The notes below the pieces were generated by a model. It ran no database searches and was not told where the DNA came from. It was given only the letters and a program-made list of their open reading frames with translations. Shown here piece by piece: positions 59,820 through 64,000 of a stretch of 64,000 nucleotides of DNA. The DNA comes from Amylostereum areolatum (lineage: Eukaryota; Basidiomycota; Agaricomycetes; Russulales; Stereaceae): assembly GCA_012932865.1 (NCBI GenBank), contig SAXG01000060.1, forward strand, positions 62,001 to 126,000. The letters run 5' to 3'. The position numbers were made by a program, and so were the translations under genes. Within the stretch, counting starts at the first letter, position 1, and every line of letters starts with the position of its first letter.

Positions 59820-60700
59820 GCTCTGGCAAGCGCGACGACATCTTTTTGGCCACCAAGGTCGGGTTCATTCTCGTCGATGGCGTCGTTTCGGTCAATAGCG
59901 AGCCCGAGTACATCAAGGCCGCTCGCGAACAATCTTTAATAATCTTTGAAGAACTTGGACGTCGACTCCATCGACCTCTACTACCTCCACTGTGCGTCGT
60001 CGACCTCTTATACCAAAGAGCATCTGCTCACAAGGTGTGATATCATGCAGTGCGGACCCAAAGACACCCATCGAGGTAACTTACTACAGCATGCTGATAT
60101 TCAAGGAACTCGCCGTTAGTTTTTGGCTCACCATCGGAGCGATGGCTGAACTCGTAAAGTGAGCACCCAACCCCCTCTCCTTCTGACCATTCGATCACAG
60201 GGAAAGCAAGGTCGACCAGATCGGCATCTGTGAAGTATCGGAAGCAAACCTCCGCCATGCACACGCAGTTCACCCCATCGCCGCCCTCAAGGTCGAATAC
60301 TCCGTCTTTTGTCTGGACATCAAGAAGGACTCCGTCGACCTTTTCAAGGCCTGCCGCGAGGTCGGACTCAAGATCGTCGCCTACTCCCCCCTTGGCCGCG
60401 GGCTTCTCACCGGGCGATACGTACGTTCCTTCCTGTCTCTCCTTCGCCCTTGCAGATTGTAACTGATGCCATGCGTGCGCGCGACGATAGAGCGTCCGGA
60501 GGACTTCGCCGAGGACGACGAACGGCGCTAGATATCCCGGTTCTGCAAGGAGAACTTCCCAAAGATCTTCAGCCTGGTCGACAACATCAAGCAGATCGGC
60601 GACAATCACGACGCGACGACTGACCAGGTGGCTCCCGCATGGCTTCTCGCGCAGGGCGTGGACTCATCCCTATCCCCGAGGGCAGCTAGCACGAGCCAAG
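59820..60700 (+). pseudogene. Aldo/keto reductase remnant
   Basis: Plus-strand pieces follow the order of a fungal aldo/keto reductase: GKRDDIFLATKVGF, SEPEYIKAA, VDSIDLYYLHC (59965), IGAMAELVK (60135), IGICEVSEANLRHAHAVHP (60220), IAALKVEYSVFCLDIKKD, LKIVAYSPLGRGLLTGRY (60370-60420), then ISRFCKENFPKI and QVAPAWLLAQG (60650). These enzymes reduce carbonyls with NADPH. The N-terminal third with the catalytic Asp/Tyr region is missing. Frame breaks occur near 59937, and a TAG at 60529-60531 interrupts the exon before ISRF. Intron positions are kept, so it is a truncated duplicate and not a retrocopy. Confidence 0.7.
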
Positions 60701-60709
60701 GAGAGAGAC

Positions 60710-62500
60710 GCGACGGGGCACGTTGCTTTCGCGTGGTGCGTATGCTTTCCCGCCCGCTCGATTACCTGACTGACAAATACGCAGATTTTCGCTCTCACAC
60801 CTCCATTGGTCGTGTTGGGGGTGTGTTGGAAGGAGAAAACGTCGGCGTGAATGCGGGGGCAGGGCAGCTTACCCCTTATGTATGTACACTGAGGTGAATT
60901 CGATGTGAATCGACGGCGTGAAGGTGACTGAGACGGAGCGGCCTCGATACTGGGGGGTCAAAGAAGGAAGCGTAACGATTACGGGTGCGATGGTAAGCGA
61001 AAATCCCAATTCGGAATGCCCATAACACTCACACCGAACGTTGGAATGGTGCACAGGCGGCGTACGTTGAGGTCGCAAGGGTGTCCACGCGAGGGGGGGG
61101 GGGTTCCAATGAAAGGCCAGGGGTCTACATCACTCACGCCCAATCGCCGAACATAATATTGACGCAAACGGACGACGAACGACGCGCCGGGTTCGACCTC
61201 GTTTGTTCCCGGACGAACGAAGGGGACTGGGCTGATGGTATGCGGTACGAAGGGCCAGGGTCCGATACGGTATGTAATGTCCTCTTCACCTGTAGCTTTG
61301 CTCATAGTCATATCCACCGCATCCCCGCACGTCGGCCACTCGCTGCTCTTCCCCACACGCGCGCACACGTTCCTCGCCCCTCTACCCCACACCGGCCCTC
61401 GCGCTCGCCGTCCACTGTGTCTCACAGCACATGCCAGCCGGGGGCGAGCGTATACGGAATGTTGAAGACCAGATTGCACACTTGCGTGAGGAGTGGGCGG
61501 CCGCTATCGTGTAAATGTATTGTTGTATCTTGTCATGTAAATGTATGCTTGCATCTTGTTGCGCGTGAAATTCAATAGGTTTTTGGATAGGTTTGGATGT
61601 TTCTGGCGAGTGGATTGAGTCCGGGCTGGGTCAAGGCACGAAGGGATCGTACCTGCTGTGGCTATGCATCGGCCCTCTCACCGACAAGTACTTGACTATT
61701 AGCCTGACCGAGGACGGCATTTTTTTACGGTCCAGACGTCTGTGTCTTACCCCTTCTTCTCCCTGCTCAAGTGATGGTGGCAAGGTGGTATTATTCTGCA
61801 TGGGGCGACAATCTCATTCCGGGAAAGTCCTCTTTGACAATGGTTCGTGCCTTTGAGACTCGGCTGAGATACAATGCAGCTTCCCATTGACATTTCTCAT
61901 ACTATTGATACATAGGCGTCTTTTGGCTTCCGACAATGACACAAACACGGTGCTGCTGTCCACTGTGGGCTTTAAAGCATAACACAAATGTGCGGTGTGG
62001 CATTCGCGCCCTCGTCCCCCCCCCTCCCGTCTGCCCTTGTCGGCTTTCAATATGGTGAGAGAGTGTCATTTTCCATGATCAGCCTTCATATATTTTGTTC
62101 AAGGGATCCCTCGGACGGTCAGCGTCCTTTCGCCATTACCAACCAGGTGCCCCCGCCTACAGGAAGTTTAAGCTCGACACGGAGCTGTTCTCCGTGATCG
62201 ACCATCCTAATGAAGATACCGCGAAGGTGAGTCACATATATTCTAAATGGGCTTGATTGAGGACTTATGTGCCGGAATATGGACCAGAACATAAGTCCAG
62301 ACCATCTCGCACAGCCTAATCTCGGAGAGCCACCTTCGCAGCATAATCCACAAAAAGGATTGAAAAGAAAAAGGGCGGCTACCAGTGAAAAGACATCGTA
62401 CGCAGGCGTCTTTTTGGATTAGAGCCCTCGTCTTACCTACTGCTTCTCGCCCCAGGCGTAAACGTTCGCGAAAGGCGAGTCCTCTTGTACTATTGTCTGA
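60710..62500. other. No firm gene
   Basis: Contains a poly-G run near 61094 and an isolated protein-like exon candidate near 62150-62226 (AYRKFKLDTELFSVIDHPNED, followed by GTGAGT). The latter could be an upstream exon of the right-edge gene, but the join is not clear. Confidence 0.4.
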
Positions 62501-62509
62501 TTTCAAACG

Positions 62510-63838
62510 ATGGAACTCATGTTCCTCAAATTCCAGACTTACATCGCAACCTTTGATGACGACGATGAGCATATCAACGTACTCTCACCTGCTGGAGACG
62601 AGCGTGTCAGCATACCCCCACCCACCAAGCATCAACAGGTAGCCTCGGGCGGCTCTACGCAGAATACGAACACAAGCGTCGACGATTCACTGTTCGTTCT
62701 CCGCGTTTTCCTGCAGGGAGTCAACACACTGTGCGATGAAATGCCACGGCGTCACCGCGACCCTATTCCGCTACAAACGAACCTTATTGGCACGCCTCCA
62801 GATGATAGTCCCCGGACCTCCGGTTCCTTGGCGGATCCGCTCATCAGCCCTCCCATTCGTCGCGTTGGTCCATCCCTCAGGACCTTCACGCGAAGTGATC
62901 CATATTCAAAGGATCCACTGCATGCGAAATTTCTAGTACGAAGCCTTTGACCTACCTAATCAACCTTTTCATGATTGATCTCCAGGATACCGTCGCCAAA
63001 CATTTTCTCAAGGTTCTAAAAATTGATCGGCTCGAAAATCTTCTCGACGTCCCCAATCTTACGGAGAATCTTCTCTTGCCTTCGACTGCACCCTTCCGAT
63101 ACGACTTCGAACAGACCAGGGACTCCGAGTCAAATACCGAGGCTATATATGTATTTGCCCTCGACTTCCGACGTCGTGTTTTGCAGGATGGTTGGTACCA
63201 GCCCCCCACCTTTCCGTCTAAATTTCTCGAGCAGGACTACATCGAGTTCACCCTATTTCGGCATCTCCAACATGTTCATCGAGTGTACGCGGACTTGAAA
63301 AACCCTCGTAATCCCGCGGAGCTCTTGCTCGAGAAGACAAAATTAAGGCGCAAATGCCGGAGAAGCAAGGTGCGATATAGCTCTGTTCTCCATGTCCTGT
63401 TCTCAAACTTTCCACCAACAGAAATTTAAGGCCAGAGAACTACATGTACAGTCATCACCACATCTACAGCGCCACCTTCCGATCTACCGGAAGTTGGGAT
63501 CTGGCTCTGTCAGTGCGGAAGAAACTGACACAGAGACGGAAGACGGTGGCGATAAGCAGTTCAAGGTGGTCGCTCCAGGATGGCGCAGTGTTGACGTGGT
63601 TGATCTGCAGCACCGAATTGCCGCCGAGATGGAGGAGATAAAGGATAGCAGCGTCAAGTCAACGCCGGGATTTGCGCCATTCGAGCGCCGTATCAGCGAC
63701 AGGGTTGATCTACTCGCTTCACCGCCGCAGGGTCTTCCGCACAATTGCATCGACCCGTCTTGGTTAACTTCGTTGCGCCGCTCCCAACGCGACGCTCTGC
63801 GCGTCCAAAAAAATGCCTATGTATTCAACCTCGATTAA
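62510..63838 (+). CDS. Paralogue of the left-edge lineage-type protein
   Basis: Exons 62510-62937, 62988-63369 and 63421-63838 join in phase 0 through two short introns and end at TAA 63836-63838. The middle exon holds the family block FRYDFEQTRDSESNTEAIYVF ... FPSKFLEQDYIEFTLFRHL. It aligns by eye with DFEQRRDSAFNLEAF ... FPEVFLDERYISDTIYRHM in the gene at 1-3589. The last intron lies at the same place in both, and both continue into an ETDTE motif (AEETDTETE here). The N-terminal part is acidic and Ser/Pro-rich but unlike the left copy's. ATG 62510 is the first Met in frame; further 5' exons are possible. Function is unknown. Confidence 0.65.
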
Positions 63839-64000
63839 TTGCGTAGTTTGCGATATCAAGTAGTACTACTAGTCTGCCATTCAATGTTCGTGTGGTGCCT
63901 ACTAAATCCGAGTTCGATAAGTTGATCGTAATGTTTGCTCACGGCCTGCGGGAGGCTACAGACGACGGTTGTCTGTCTGGACACTGTCCTGAGGGTGGGA

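Noticed and set aside
1..64000. tRNA, rRNA and CRISPR arrays
   Set aside because: No tRNA box B with a foldable partner, no rRNA-like conserved stretch and no regularly spaced repeats were found on reading both strands.

Overview
The window looks like nuclear DNA of a filamentous basidiomycete, most likely an agaricomycete mushroom. Genes are cut by many short GT-AG introns of roughly 45-65 nt. The recognisable families are typical of that group: MYND-finger proteins, F-box/leucine-rich proteins, WD40 proteins with a C-terminal membrane anchor, a Ulp1-type protease, a DUF6697-like coiled-coil protein, a fungal multi-pass membrane protein and a Tnp2/CACTA-type transposase. Exon joins were made by eye from splice sites, phase and protein sense, so exact ends of multi-exon genes are approximate. 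I saw no bacterial features, CRISPR array, rRNA or tRNA.

Layout. 1-3589: an intron-rich lineage-type gene on the minus strand runs off the left edge. 4.7-5.7, 14.0-15.0 and 18.1-19.1 kb: three MYND paralogues, one plus and two minus. 7.7-11.6 kb: a WD40-membrane gene diverging from a Ulp1 protease gene. 15.2-17.1 kb: a Pro/Ser-rich gene. 20.6-24.8 kb: a transposase gene with open reading frames. 25.2-29.6 kb: a decayed ankyrin gene. 30.4-32.0 kb: a cytochrome P450 pseudogene. 32.2-34.9 kb: the DUF6697-like gene. 35.3-37.6 kb: a second WD40-membrane gene diverging from a coiled-coil gene. 38.4-38.9 kb: a beta-galactosidase fragment. 39.5-40.9 kb: a multi-pass membrane protein. 42-53 kb: F-box-type genes enclosing a broken ufd1 copy. 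54.0-55.5 kb: a disordered protein with a compact C-terminal domain. 58.3-59.0 kb: a coiled-coil membrane protein. 59.8-60.7 kb: an aldo/keto reductase remnant. 62.5-63.8 kb: a paralogue of the left-edge gene, in the opposite orientation.

Two themes stand out. First, protein turnover and modification: F-box-type genes, a SUMO-type protease, a ufd1 copy and MYND fingers. These are scattered families, not an operon-like pathway. Second, decay: five recognisable conserved genes (ankyrin, P450, GH35, UFD1, AKR) are broken by stops, frameshifts or lost splice sites but keep their introns. They therefore look like decayed duplicates, not retrocopies. Such a mix is common in transposon-bearing, fast-evolving fungal regions.

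The least expected observation is the ankyrin gene. Its reading frame stays meaningful on both sides of eight in-frame stops, at least five of which sit where a Gln codon would fit.
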